From Streptomyces sp. NBC_00878 (lineage in GTDB: Bacteria > Actinomycetota > Actinomycetes > Streptomycetales > Streptomycetaceae), in the NCBI RefSeq assembly GCF_026341515.1, contig NZ_JAPEOK010000001.1, positions 9,548,001 to 9,612,000 of the forward strand: a stretch of DNA of 64,000 nt, given 5' to 3'. Position 1 is the first letter of the stretch. Every line of letters begins with the position of its first letter. Both the position numbers and the translations under genes were made by a program. Positions 33,241 to 42,657 of the stretch are shown here, in pieces. Under the pieces are notes generated by a model. That model worked only from the letters and a program-made list of their open reading frames with translations, did no database searches and had not been told where the DNA came from.

Positions 33241-36200
33241 ATGAGTCCTGCCAAGCCGGGCCACCGCAGTACGGAGCTACGACTCGCCCTGGCCATGCGT
33301 GGCGGAGTGAGCCTCGCGGTCTGGATGGGCGGCGCGTGCCGAGAGGCCGCCGCCCTGCGAAAGGCAGCGGGGCCAGGACCGGAGGCCGGACCGATGACGG
33401 GGACGGGGGCAGGGGCGGGGACGAGGGCCGGCGCCGCAGCCGAGCAGGACATCTACCGCGTGCTGTTGAAGAACTGCGGCTACGAGAAGGTCACCATCGA
33501 CGTGCTCGCCGGAACCAGCGCCGGCGGTCTCAACGGCGTCCTGCTCGCCTGCCACCTGGTCTACGGCATGCGGTTCGACAAGGAGGTGCGGAACCTGTGG
33601 CTGGACCTGGCGGACCTGGAGAGCCTCATCCGCCCTTCCCGGCCGGGCTCCACTCCCGACTCGCTGCTCCGTGGGGACGAGGTCTTCTACACCCGGCTCC
33701 TGGAGCAGCTGAAGCGGCTCATCTGCGCGGCGCCGGCCGAACCGGTGGCCGCCTCGGTGCGGCTGATCCTGACGACCACCAGACTCAAGCCCCGCGCCGA
33801 CTGGGTACGGCCCAGCCTGGGGCAGCCGCTCCAGGTGGGCCAGTCGCGAGCGTATTTCCGGTTCCGTCACCGCAATTCCGAAGGCGCTCCGTCGCCCGAG
33901 CTGACCGACTTCTTCCCTGCCGACGGCCCGCTGGAGGCCGCGAGCCGACTGGCCTACGCGGCCCGCACGTCGTCGTCCTTCCCCGGAGCGTTCGAACCGG
34001 CCCAGCCCGTGGTGGCGAGACCCCCGACGGCGGACGCCCCCGACTTCCCGCCGGTGAACATGTGGGGGATCAGCAGTGAGACCGGCTGCCCGGACTCCGC
34101 GTCCGAGGGCCGGGTGGAACTCGTCGACGGCGGGCTGCTGGACAACATTCCCGTGGCCTGGGCGATCCGCGCCATCGCGGGAGCCCCCGCACAGCGCCGT
34201 GTCGACCGACGGCTCCTCTTCCTCCAGCCCGTTCCTCCCTACCCACCGGAGCCCGTCAAGGAGGACGGACAACGCCGGGCCACCAGGCTGGCGCGCCTGG
34301 CACTGAAGTCGCTGACGATCAAGACCGGCGCGGAATCCCTGCTGGACGACGCCGCAGAGTTCCAGCAGGCGCGGGCCGCCGTGGAGCGGCAGAAGGGCCT
34401 GGCCGGGCTGCTGCCGTCCTCGCTGCGGGGATGCCGGGATGCCGCCGACGCGCAGCTGGCGTCGTACCGGGACCGGGTGGGCGGATCCGAGGCGGAGCGG
34501 CTGATCCGGCTGCTGGAGAGTCCGACCGACATCACCGGCCCCGACCCCCTGCCGCTGCCCTCGCCCCTGGGACCGCTCGCGCGGTTGGACGCCCGCACGC
34601 CGGCCGGATCGGTGCCGTACCTCGCGTGGCTGCGCTCGGTCGGTGGGGAACTGGTCCTGCCAGAGGGGGAACCGGGCCAACCGGCGACGGCCGCGTTCGA
34701 GACGATTCCCGGACGAGGACGCTCGCCCATGGCGCTGGCGCGTGCCGTGCGCCTGCTCCTCGACTGGGTGGCCGCGTTCGAGGCCGAGGGGCGGACCGGC
34801 AACGCCGAGGAGAGGACCGGCAGCGCTGAAGGGAAGACCGGCAGCGCTGAAGGGAAGACCGGCAACCAAGAGCAACTGGAGCTGTGCCGAAAGCGCCTGT
34901 ACGCGTGTCGGTACGCCATCGCCACGCTCATCGCCGCCCGGGACCGCCTGATCCTCAGAGGCTTCACGGACGGACTCGCCGCCGAGGCGATCGCCCCGAT
35001 GCATGTCATGGCGCACGTCGCCGGGCGGCTGCGAAGTGCGATGCCCGCCGTGCCGACGTCCGTGGAGCCGGTGGCGTGGGAAGCGTGGGCGGCCCTCCTC
35101 GCCGCAGGGACGGCAGGACCCGACACGCGGGACTCGGCCGCCTCCGTGGGAACGGCCTCCGCGGGAACGGCCTCCGTCCACGACGCCCTCTACACGGAGC
35201 TGTGGAACCGCCTCGGCGAGTTGGGCCGGGACATCGGCCGCACGATGTCCCCCGGCTGCCGCGGGATCCTCGGAAGGCGGCGGACCGACCCCGTCCGGGG
35301 CTTCGAGGCCTTCCACGAGGCTGCCTCCCGGCGGAGCTCGGACATGGTGAACGCCCTGGCGGCCGCCGAGGTCCTGCTCGGTCCGCTGCGCCCGGACCCC
35401 TTGGCGGAGCCGACCGAGATCGGATTCCACGTCGTCTCCGCCGCCAACACCAGTTGGGCGACGGAACGGCTGTTCGGCAAGCCCGGTTCCGCACGGGAAC
35501 TGGTCGACGCCAAACTCAGCGGCAACCAGCTGAACAACTTCGCCGCGTTCCTGAGCACTCGCTGGCGGATGAGCGACTGGACCTGGGGACGGCTCGACGC
35601 GGCCGCCTCGATGGTGTCCGTCGTCGCCACCGACGAACGCCTCGACGACGTGTTCGGTCGGCTCAGCGACAAGGAGATGATCGAGAAGCTGGCGGCCCTG
35701 ATTCCCGGGAACCGGCTGCTGTGCCAGACGGATTCCGTCGAGTTGTCGGCCCCGGGGACCCCGTCCGACTCGGGGACCCCGTCGATCCCGGGGACCGCTC
35801 CGTGCCGCGTCACGGACTTCTGCCACCTCTGGGACCTCTGGCAGAAGACAGCGGCGGATGGGCGCACGTCGACCACTCGATGGGACCGGGTCCGCCACCT
35901 GCTCGTCGAACTGCGGCAGCGCGAGATCCTCCACGAAGAACTGCCCATGGTCGCCGCTCTTCGGGATCAGGGGCGCGGGAACGACCGGCCTCCCATTCCG
36001 CAAGAGCCGACGTCGTTCGACTTCGACGACGCCATGAACGCGTTCCGTGACATCGGCGCCGAGACCGTCCCCCAGCTCCTCAGGAAGCGCGAACCCCGCC
36101 GTGCGGCCGTGCGGTTGGGGCTCCTCGCCTGGTCGGCGCTTCAGCCCTCCGGCAGGCGGTGGGCACGACTGGTACGCGCGGTCATGATCGTACTCAAGCC

Positions 36201-36771
36201 GTTCGTCTGGTTGCCGCCGGTCTTCTCGACCCTCGCACCCCTGCCGACCCTGGCCGCGGCGGCGCTGCTCTGGCTGGTCGTCGCCTACGGCGGCGGGGCG
36301 TGGTTCTCGCCACCGGGGCACGGTTTCCTGCTCGGGGTCTTCGCCGTTCCGTTGTGCGCACTCTGGTCGGTCACGGCCATCAGGTCGTGGCGCGACTGGC
36401 GTTGGTGGCTTCTCGGCGGCCTGAAACTGCTGGCCTGGCTGGCTCCGGCCGTCATCGGCGCGGTCCTGATGTGGGTGGTGTCCGCGAGGCGCTTCGCCGA
36501 CTCCGGTATCCCCGACACGGATTGGCTGCGGCGGTGGCCCATGGGCGTGGGCGCGGTGCTGGCCACCGGCATCCTGATGTACGTGGCATCGCAGCGGGCG
36601 TGGCACATCGCGCTCACCGCCGTGGTGGCCGGCGCGGTGACCGCACTTCTGCAGAGCTTCGCCGCGGCGGACAGTTCGTGGTGGGCGGTGCTGGTCACGT
36701 GGAGCGTACTCGCGGTGGTGGCGCTGGCCCTCAGCTGGGCCTGTCCGAGAACGTCACAGGCGCCCGGCTAG
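33241..36771 (+). CDS. Very large patatin-like protein with C-terminal membrane domain
   Basis: A 1176-residue protein. The N-terminal patatin hydrolase has the oxyanion stretch MRGGVSLAVWMGG (19-31), nucleophile Ser93 in GTSAGGLNG and acid Asp296 in VDGGLLDN, so it should cleave acyl esters of lipids. About 650 residues of mostly helical sequence follow, as in DUF3376-type patatins. The last ~160 residues hold about six hydrophobic segments that would anchor it in the membrane. There are short internal repeats: TGSAEGK units (about 518-540) and GTPS units (about 838-850). The start is uncertain: the ATG at 33241 lacks a clear Shine-Dalgarno, and an upstream TTG at 33160 is in frame. It is divergent from plsC, so the two enzymes may act on the same lipids. 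Confidence 0.85.
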   Translation: MSPAKPGHRSTELRLALAMRGGVSLAVWMGGACREAAALRKAAGPGPEAGPMTGTGAGAGTRAGAAAEQDIYRVLLKNCGYEKVTIDVLAGTSAGGLNGVLLACHLVYGMRFDKEVRNLWLDLADLESLIRPSRPGSTPDSLLRGDEVFYTRLLEQLKRLICAAPAEPVAASVRLILTTTRLKPRADWVRPSLGQPLQVGQSRAYFRFRHRNSEGAPSPELTDFFPADGPLEAASRLAYAARTSSSFPGAFEPAQPVVARPPTADAPDFPPVNMWGISSETGCPDSASEGRVELVDGGLLDNIPVAWAIRAIAGAPAQRRVDRRLLFLQPVPPYPPEPVKEDGQRRATRLARLALKSLTIKTGAESLLDDAAEFQQARAAVERQKGLAGLLPSSLRGCRDAADAQLASYRDRVGGSEAERLIRLLESPTDITGPDPLPLPSPLGPLARLDARTPAGSVPYLAWLRSVGGELVLPEGEPGQPATAAFETIPGRGRSPMALARAVRLLLDWVAAFEAEGRTGNAEERTGSAEGKTGSAEGKTGNQEQLELCRKRLYACRYAIATLIAARDRLILRGFTDGLAAEAIAPMHVMAHVAGRLRSAMPAVPTSVEPVAWEAWAALLAAGTAGPDTRDSAASVGTASAGTASVHDALYTELWNRLGELGRDIGRTMSPGCRGILGRRRTDPVRGFEAFHEAASRRSSDMVNALAAAEVLLGPLRPDPLAEPTEIGFHVVSAANTSWATERLFGKPGSARELVDAKLSGNQLNNFAAFLSTRWRMSDWTWGRLDAAASMVSVVATDERLDDVFGRLSDKEMIEKLAALIPGNRLLCQTDSVELSAPGTPSDSGTPSIPGTAPCRVTDFCHLWDLWQKTAADGRTSTTRWDRVRHLLVELRQREILHEELPMVAALRDQGRGNDRPPIPQEPTSFDFDDAMNAFRDIGAETVPQLLRKREPRRAAVRLGLLAWSALQPSGRRWARLVRAVMIVLKPFVWLPPVFSTLAPLPTLAAAALLWLVVAYGGGAWFSPPGHGFLLGVFAVPLCALWSVTAIRSWRDWRWWLLGGLKLLAWLAPAVIGAVLMWVVSARRFADSGIPDTDWLRRWPMGVGAVLATGILMYVASQRAWHIALTAVVAGAVTALLQSFAAADSSWWAVLVTWSVLAVVALALSWACPRTSQAPG

Positions 36772-36814
36772 GAGAGTTTCCAGGGGCGCTCGGACGAGTG
36801 GGCCGGTGGTCGGC

Positions 36815-36851
36815 CCGGACAAGAGGGCCGGTGGTCGGCCCTCTTGTCCGG
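36815..36851. terminator. 15-bp-stem bidirectional terminator
   Basis: Perfect arms CCGGACAAGAGGGCC (36815-36829) and GGCCCTCTTGTCCGG (36837-36851) with a 7-base loop, between the convergent patatin and rocD genes. The loop region GGGCCGGTGGTCGGCCC also occurs at 36800-36816. Confidence 0.8.
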
Positions 36852-36866
36852 ACAAGCGGACGCGTG

Positions 36867-38099
36867 TCAGAGCCGGTCCGTCAGGACCTTCTCCAACGCC
36901 CCCAGAGCGGACCGCAGTTCGTCTCCGGTGATGGTGAGGGGCGGGGCGAGGCGGATCGTCGAGCCGTGGGTGTCCTTCACCAGGACCCCTTCGCGCATCA
37001 GGCGCTCGCTGATCTCGCGGCCGGTGCCGACGGCGGGGTCGACGTCGACGCCCGCCCACAGTCCGCGGGCGCGGAAGCCCTGTACGCCCTTGCCGACGAG
37101 GGCTGTCAGGCCGTCCCGCAGTACGACGCCCAACTCCTCGGCCCTGCGCTGGTATTCGCCGGTCTCCAGGAGCTCCACGACGGCCGAACCGACCGCCGCG
37201 GACAGCGGATTGCCGCCGAACGTCGACCCGTGCTCGCCCGGCCGCAGCACCTGGAGCACCTCGCGCCGCGCGACCACCGCGGAGACCGGCACGATGCCGC
37301 CGCCGAGCGCCTTGCCGAGCAGCAGCACGTCCGGGACGACACCCTCGTGCTCGACCGCCAGCGTCCGCCCCGTACGCCCGAGGCCCGACTGGATCTCGTC
37401 GGCGACGAACAGACACCCGGCCCGCCGGGTCAGCTCGCGGACACCGCGCAGATAGCCGTCGTCCGGGATGACGACGCCCGCCTCGCCCTGGATCGGCTCG
37501 ATCAGCACGGCCGCGGTCGTCTCGTCGATCGCCGCTTCGAGCGCGGCGAGGTCGTTGTACGGGACCACGCGGAAGCCCGGCGTGAAGGGACCGAAGCCCG
37601 CACGGGCCGTCTCGTCGGTGGAGAAGCTGACGATGGTCGTCGTACGGCCGTGGAAGTTGTCGGCGGCCACGACGATGGTCGCCTGGTCCGGTGCGACGCC
37701 CTTCACCTCGTACGCCCACTTGCGGGCCACCTTGATGGCGCTCTCCACGGCCTCGGCGCCCGTGTTCATCGGCAGCACCATGTCCAGGCCGGTCAACTCG
37801 GCCAGGGATTCCGCGAATTGGGCCAGCCGGTCGTTGTGGAACGCGCGCGAGGTGAGCGTCAGCTGGTCGAGCTGCCGGTGCGCGGCCTCGATCAGGGCGG
37901 GGTGGCGGTGCCCGAAGTTGAGGGCCGAGTAGCCGGCCAGCATGTCGAGGTAGCGGCGGCCCTCGACGTCCTCGACCCAGGTGCCCTCGGCGCGCGCGAC
38001 GACCACGGGCAGCGGGTGGTAGTTGTGCGCGAGGACGGGCTCCTCGGCGCGGATCAGCTCGGCCGACGAACGCAGGGAGCGGCTGGGAGCGATGGTCAT
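36867..38099 (-). CDS. rocD: Ornithine aminotransferase
   Basis: A 410-residue class III PLP aminotransferase converting ornithine and 2-oxoglutarate to glutamate semialdehyde and glutamate. It starts TIAPSRSLRSSAELIRAEEPVLAHNYHPLPVV, typical of ornithine transaminases. GYSALNFGHRHPALI, FVADEIQSGLGRTG (231-244) and the PLP lysine Lys263 (LLGKALGGG) follow. The ATG overlaps the ddaH stop by 4 bases. With DdaH and the Lrp regulator it forms an arginine-derivative catabolic unit. Confidence 0.94.
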   Translation of the reverse strand: MTIAPSRSLRSSAELIRAEEPVLAHNYHPLPVVVARAEGTWVEDVEGRRYLDMLAGYSALNFGHRHPALIEAAHRQLDQLTLTSRAFHNDRLAQFAESLAELTGLDMVLPMNTGAEAVESAIKVARKWAYEVKGVAPDQATIVVAADNFHGRTTTIVSFSTDETARAGFGPFTPGFRVVPYNDLAALEAAIDETTAAVLIEPIQGEAGVVIPDDGYLRGVRELTRRAGCLFVADEIQSGLGRTGRTLAVEHEGVVPDVLLLGKALGGGIVPVSAVVARREVLQVLRPGEHGSTFGGNPLSAAVGSAVVELLETGEYQRRAEELGVVLRDGLTALVGKGVQGFRARGLWAGVDVDPAVGTGREISERLMREGVLVKDTHGSTIRLAPPLTITGDELRSALGALEKVLTDRL

Positions 38100-38917
38100 G
38101 AGCGGATCTCCTGGGTGCAGCACTTGATGCCTCCGCCTGCCTTCTGGAACTCCGACAGGTCGACGGGGACGGGAACATAGCCGTGGCGGGAGAGTTCGCC
38201 CGCGAGGGCCTCGGCGCGCGGTGCGATGAAGACATGGCGGCCGTCCGAGACGGAGTTCAGCCCGAACGCCATCGCGTCCTCGTGCGTGGCGATCACCGCG
38301 TTCGGGAACAGCAGGCGGAGCACCTCACGGCTGCCCGCGGAGAAGGCCTCCGGGTAGTACGCGATGTTCGCCTCGGGGCCGTCGTCGAGCACGAACAGCG
38401 CGGTGTCGAGGTGGTAGAAGCGCGGGTCCACCAACGTGAGGCTGACCGTCGGGACGCCGAAGTACTCCTGCACCTCGTGATGGGCGGCCCGTTCCGTACG
38501 GAATCCGGTGCCGGCCAGGAGACAGCGGCCGACGAAGACCAGATCGCCCTCGCCCTCGCACACCGCCTCGGGGCGGTAGACGTCGAAGCCCGCGTTCTTG
38601 AACCACGTCTCGTACGCGGTCGACTCCGGGCGGCGCTGCGGCGCGTGGAAGAGCGAGCCGAAGACCCGGCCGGCCACGACCAGCGCCGAGTTCGCGGCGA
38701 AGACCATGTCCGGCAGACCGGCGACCGGTTCCACGCTGTCGACGGTGTGGCCGTGGGCACGATAGGCGCGGATCAGCTCCGCCCACTGTCCTCGGGCCAG
38801 ATCGACGTCGACCTGTGTGTCCTCATGCATCCAGGGATTGATGGCGTACTGCACGGCGAAGTGTCTGGGTTCGCAGACAAGAAAGCGCCTCGATCGCGGC
38901 ACACGGCTCATGGGCAC
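38096..38917 (-). CDS. ddaH: Dimethylarginine dimethylaminohydrolase-like protein
   Basis: A 273-residue guanidino-group hydrolase of the pentein fold. Landmarks are PDMVFAANSALVV (about 69-81), GEGDLVFVGRCLLAG, His169 in DPRFYHLDTALF and a C-terminal cysteine in GGIKCCTQEI (266/267). It would release citrulline from (methyl)arginine; a link to ornithine use is suggested by the coupled rocD. The GTG at 38917 has GGAGG 9 bases upstream; the ATG two codons later is the alternative. Confidence 0.88.
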   Translation of the reverse strand: MPMSRVPRSRRFLVCEPRHFAVQYAINPWMHEDTQVDVDLARGQWAELIRAYRAHGHTVDSVEPVAGLPDMVFAANSALVVAGRVFGSLFHAPQRRPESTAYETWFKNAGFDVYRPEAVCEGEGDLVFVGRCLLAGTGFRTERAAHHEVQEYFGVPTVSLTLVDPRFYHLDTALFVLDDGPEANIAYYPEAFSAGSREVLRLLFPNAVIATHEDAMAFGLNSVSDGRHVFIAPRAEALAGELSRHGYVPVPVDLSEFQKAGGGIKCCTQEIRS

Positions 38918-39108
38918 AGAGGGGTTCCTCCGCTTTCCTGCGGTGTCGAGTGGGATACCTCAACGGTAGGAAGCGAAGGGGAGCCGCGACAAGAATCGGA
39001 AATTGCGCGCTACCGCAGGGATGCTGCGTCTTGGGGCGGATCGGCGCACGATTGATGCGTGGTTGCTCCGAAGGGGTGGACTTCCGTCTCCGAGCGGAGA
39101 GGGAGCGC

Positions 39109-39612
39109 TCACGCCCCCGGTTCCGGAGCGGGCGGAGCCGGCTGAGTGGCCCCCGCCTCCGGGCTCTCCGGCAGCAGATGCGACAGCACCATGTAGCTGA
39201 TCGTCTTGCGGATGAACGGCTCCACCCGGATCCGCTCCAGCACCTCCTCGAAGTGCTCCACATCCCGGGCCCGCACATGCAGCAGCGCGTCCGCGCCGCC
39301 GGTCACCGTCATCGCGGCGGTGATCTCGGGATGGTTGCGCATCACCTCGGCGAGCCGCCGCGGCGGGGCGGCGCCCTCGCAGTACACCTCCACGTACGCC
39401 TCCGTACGCCAGCCCAGCGCGGCCGGCTCCACCGTCGCCGAGAACCCGGTGATCACGCCGGTCTCGCGCATCCGGTCGACCCGGCGCTTGACCGCGGTGG
39501 CGGACAGACCGACCGCCGCGCCGATCTCGGCGAAGCTCGTGCGGGCGTTCGCCATCAGAGCCGTGACGATCTTGCGGTCGAGATCGTCGAAGGGGGCGGA
39601 CGTGGGTGTCAT
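39109..39612 (-). CDS. Lrp/AsnC-family transcriptional regulator
   Basis: A 167-residue feast/famine regulator. The N-terminal HTH reads LDRKIVTALMANARTSFAEIGAAVGLSATAVKRRVDRM, followed by the RAM ligand domain (GWRTEAYVEVYCEG, then AMTVTGGADALLHVRARD). It lies upstream of ddaH-rocD on the same strand and probably controls them in response to an amino acid. A TACAGT -10 box (minus strand, 39619-39624) ends 6 bases before the ATG, so its message may be leaderless. Confidence 0.93.
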   Translation of the reverse strand: MTPTSAPFDDLDRKIVTALMANARTSFAEIGAAVGLSATAVKRRVDRMRETGVITGFSATVEPAALGWRTEAYVEVYCEGAAPPRRLAEVMRNHPEITAAMTVTGGADALLHVRARDVEHFEEVLERIRVEPFIRKTISYMVLSHLLPESPEAGATQPAPPAPEPGA

Positions 39613-39689
39613 GCGGGCACTGTATCCAGCGGCGACGACCTGGCCCGCCGCATGTGCAGGCGTGCGAATTGCTCCTACACTCCGGATTC

Positions 39690-40445
39690 ATGCTGCGCGC
39701 CCTCGCCGTCGACGACGAACCGCCGTCCCTCGAAGAGCTGCTCTTCCTCCTGGACACCGATCCACGGGTGAGCAGTGTCGAGGGCGCGAGCGATGCCACG
39801 GCGGCCCTGCGCCGGATCAACCGCGCCCTGGACAGCGGCCCCGACGGCGACGAGGGCATCGACGTCGTCTTCCTCGACATCCACATGCCGGGCCTCGACG
39901 GCCTCGACATGGCACGGCTGCTCGCCGGGTTCGCCAAACCGCCGCTCGTCGTCTTCGTCACCGCCCACGAGGGATTCGCCGTCCAGGCCTTCGACCTCAA
40001 GGCCGTCGACTACGTCCTGAAGCCCGTACGCAGGGAGCGGCTGGCCGAGGCCGTCCGCCGGGCCGTCGAGCAGATGGACGCGGCCCCGCTGATACCCGTG
40101 CACGAACCCGATCCGGACCACATATCCGTCGAGCTCGGGGGAGTCACCCGCTTCGTCGCCGTGGAGGACATCACCCACGTCGAGGCCCAGGGCGACTACG
40201 CGCGGCTGCACACCGCCCAGGGCAGCCACCTCGTCCGCATCCCGCTCTCCACCCTCGAGGAACGCTGGCGCTCGCGCGGCTTCGTCCGCATCCACCGCCG
40301 CCATCTCGTCGCCCTCGGCCACATCAGCGAACTCCGTCTGGACGCGGGTACCGTCAGCGTCCTGGTCGACTCGGTCGAACTGCAGGTCAGCCGCCGTCAC
40401 GCCCGCGAACTGCGCGATCTGCTGATGCGCCGGACCGCGAGCTGA
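39690..40445 (+). CDS. LytTR-family response regulator
   Basis: A 251-residue two-component regulator. The receiver holds VDDEPP, phospho-acceptor Asp63 in VVFLDIHMPGLDG, and the TAHEGFAVQAFDLKAVDYVLKP signature of the LytR/AlgR group. The C-terminal LytTR DNA-binding domain (about 145-245) has VEDITHVEAQGDYARLHT and FVRIHRRHLVALGHI. First gene of a four-gene operon that ends with its kinase. The ATG at 39690 has no clear Shine-Dalgarno; a TACACT 8 bases upstream could make the message leaderless or nearly so. Confidence 0.93.
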   Translation: MLRALAVDDEPPSLEELLFLLDTDPRVSSVEGASDATAALRRINRALDSGPDGDEGIDVVFLDIHMPGLDGLDMARLLAGFAKPPLVVFVTAHEGFAVQAFDLKAVDYVLKPVRRERLAEAVRRAVEQMDAAPLIPVHEPDPDHISVELGGVTRFVAVEDITHVEAQGDYARLHTAQGSHLVRIPLSTLEERWRSRGFVRIHRRHLVALGHISELRLDAGTVSVLVDSVELQVSRRHARELRDLLMRRTAS

Positions 40446-40456
40446 GGAGGCCCCAG

Positions 40457-40813
40457 GTGCCCCAGGACCCCACCGACCGCCGGGTCGTCGTCACCGGCCC
40501 GCCGCGCCGTACGCGCCCGCTCAGCCGCTCCCGGCCGCGCACCGAGATCGACGAGCAGACCACGCTCGGCCACACCTACGTGCGTTCGCTGATGCGCTCC
40601 CAGCTGCGCGCCGCGCTCACCGTGTTCGCCGTCCTCGTCCTCCTCGTGGGCCCGCTGCCGCTGGTGTTCGCGTCGATGGGCGACAGTTCGAGCCTGGAGT
40701 GGATCGTGCTCGGCTTCTGCGTCTACCCGCCGCTGGTGCTGCTCGCCCGCTGGTACGTGCGCCGCGCCGACCGCAACGAGAAGGACTTCGTCCGCCTCGT
40801 CGAGGACCGGTAG
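40457..40813 (+). CDS. Small two-helix membrane protein, DUF485-like
   Basis: A 118-residue protein with a charged N-terminus (about 45 residues, Arg/Pro-rich) and two membrane segments (AALTVFAVLVLLVGPLPLVF and LEWIVLGFCVYPPLVLLARWY), ending WYVRRADRNEKDFVRLVEDR. This is the topology of the DUF485 proteins that accompany acetate-type symporters, although sequence identity cannot be judged here. The GTG at 40457 has GAGGAGG upstream and lies 11 bases after the response-regulator stop. Probably a companion subunit of the symporter. Confidence 0.7.
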   Translation: MPQDPTDRRVVVTGPPRRTRPLSRSRPRTEIDEQTTLGHTYVRSLMRSQLRAALTVFAVLVLLVGPLPLVFASMGDSSSLEWIVLGFCVYPPLVLLARWYVRRADRNEKDFVRLVEDR

Positions 40814-40929
40814 CCCGAGACGGAGACCGAGCCCGATACGGAGACTGACGGAGACCGAGCCCGAGATCCGCTGAGCCCATGGACGAGAGCACCGTGTGAG
40901 CGAGAACAGCCCGTGAACGAGAGCAGCCC

Positions 40930-42657
40930 GTGAACGAGAACTACGCCGTCCCCGCGGTCGCGCTCGTGGTCGTCGCGACCGTCTTCGTCGGCGCCTTCGG
41001 CCTGCGCATCTCCCGCACCACCTCTGACTTCTACGTGGCCTCGCGCACGGTCGGCCCCCGGCTGAACGCGGCCGCCATCAGCGGCGAGTACCTCTCCGCC
41101 GCCTCCTTCCTCGGCATCGCGGGCCTCGTCCTCGTCCAGGGCCCCGACATGCTCTGGTACCCGGTCGGCTACACCGCCGGCTATCTCGTCCTGCTGCTCT
41201 TCGTCGCGGCCCCGCTGCGCCGCTCCGGCGCCTACACCCTGCCCGACTTCGCCGAGGCCCGGCTCGCCTCGCAGGCCGTACGGCGGCTGGCCGGAGCCTT
41301 CGTCGTCGGCGTGGGCTGGCTCTACCTCCTGCCCCAACTCCAGGGCGCGGGGCTGACGTTGAACGTCCTGACCGGCGCCCCCAAGCCGCTCGGCGGCATC
41401 ATCGTCGCCGTCGTCGTGGTCGCCATCGTCGCCGCGGGCGGCATGCGCAGCATCACCTTCGTACAGGCCTTCCAGTACTGGCTCAAGCTCACCGCCCTGC
41501 TGGTCCCCGCGCTCTTCCTGGTCCTCGCCTGGCAGGGCGACGGAGCCCCGGACCGCCCCTTCGACGAACCGGCCACGTTCCGCGAGCACCGCGTCGTCCG
41601 CATCGACGCCGGACTCGACCTCAAGCTCGGCCAACCGCTGAGCGTCACCGCGACGGGCACGGTCGACGGCGAGCGCTACGAGGACGAGCGGGTCCGGCTC
41701 CCGGCCGGCGTCCACCGCGTCGAGGAGGGCACCCGGCTGACCTTCACCAAGGGCGACCTCGTCCCCGTCGCCGACCGCGGCAGCAACGGCGGCATGTCCA
41801 CCTCCCTCGCCGCGGGCCGCGAGGAACGCCCGCTGTACGCCACGTACGGACTGATCCTCGCCACCTTCCTCGGCACCATGGGGCTGCCGCACGTCGTCGT
41901 CCGCTTCTACACCAGCCCGCACGGCGTCGCCGCCCGCCGCACCACCGTCGCCGTGCTCGGCCTGATCGGCGCCTTCTACCTGCTGCCGCCGGTCTACGGA
42001 GCGCTGGGCCGCCTGTACGCCCCCGAGCTGACCCTCACCGGGGACGCGGACGCCGCCGTACTGCTGCTGCCCGACCGGGTGATCGGCGGGCTCGGAGGGG
42101 ACCTGCTGGGCGCGCTGGTGGCGGGCGGCGCCTTCGCCGCGTTCCTGTCCACGGCGTCGGGCCTGACCATGGCGGTGGCGGGCGTGCTCACCCAGGACGT
42201 GCTGCCCTCGCGCGGCGTACGGCACTTCCGGCTCGGCACGGTCCTCTCGATGATCGTGCCGCTCGCGGCCAGCTCGATCGTCGGCGGACTGCCGGTCGCG
42301 GACGCCGTGGGACTCGCCTTCGCGGTGTCCGCGTCGTCCTTCTGCCCGCTGCTCGTCCTCGGCATCTGGTGGCACCGGCTCACCCCGCCAGGCGCCGCGG
42401 CCGGGATGATCGTCGGCGGCGGCTCGGCGCTGCTCGCGGTCGCGGCCACCATGGCGGGCTTCCCGGGCACGGGCTCGCTGCACGCGCTCCTCGCCTGGCC
42501 CGCGCTCTGGTCGGTGCCCCTGGGCTTCCTCACCATGGTGCTGGTGTCCCTCGCGACACCCGGGCGCGTCCCGGCCGGCACGGCGGCGATCCTCGCCCGC
42601 TTCCACCTGCCGGAGGAACTGGCCGGCGGACAGGTACGCCCGGAGGTGAAGGCATGA
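40930..42657 (+). CDS. Sodium/solute symporter (SSS family, acetate/pyruvate type)
   Basis: A 575-residue transporter with 12-13 membrane segments. SSS marks include TSDFYVASRTVGPRLNAAAISGEYLSAASFLG at the N-terminus, GGMRSITFVQAFQYWLK, and GLPHVVVRFYTSPHGVAARRT in the second half. An outward loop of about 90 residues (about 205-300) is larger than in E. coli ActP. The nearest relatives are cation/acetate or monocarboxylate carriers. The region around the start is duplicated: AGCCCGTGAACGAGA occurs at 40908 and 40925. Its stop overlaps the kinase start (ATGA). Confidence 0.9.
   Translation: MNENYAVPAVALVVVATVFVGAFGLRISRTTSDFYVASRTVGPRLNAAAISGEYLSAASFLGIAGLVLVQGPDMLWYPVGYTAGYLVLLLFVAAPLRRSGAYTLPDFAEARLASQAVRRLAGAFVVGVGWLYLLPQLQGAGLTLNVLTGAPKPLGGIIVAVVVVAIVAAGGMRSITFVQAFQYWLKLTALLVPALFLVLAWQGDGAPDRPFDEPATFREHRVVRIDAGLDLKLGQPLSVTATGTVDGERYEDERVRLPAGVHRVEEGTRLTFTKGDLVPVADRGSNGGMSTSLAAGREERPLYATYGLILATFLGTMGLPHVVVRFYTSPHGVAARRTTVAVLGLIGAFYLLPPVYGALGRLYAPELTLTGDADAAVLLLPDRVIGGLGGDLLGALVAGGAFAAFLSTASGLTMAVAGVLTQDVLPSRGVRHFRLGTVLSMIVPLAASSIVGGLPVADAVGLAFAVSASSFCPLLVLGIWWHRLTPPGAAAGMIVGGGSALLAVAATMAGFPGTGSLHALLAWPALWSVPLGFLTMVLVSLATPGRVPAGTAAILARFHLPEELAGGQVRPEVKA

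Noticed and set aside
33277..36606. A 1109-codon minus-strand frame opposite the patatin gene
   Set aside because: It is the antisense shadow of a real gene that has catalytic motifs; composition is Arg/Gly/Asp/Val-rich without domains.
36867..38123. rocD as a 4-aminobutyrate or acetylornithine transaminase
   Set aside because: The N-terminal signature and the coupling to a DDAH-type gene fit ornithine aminotransferase better, though class III transaminases cannot be fully separated by eye.
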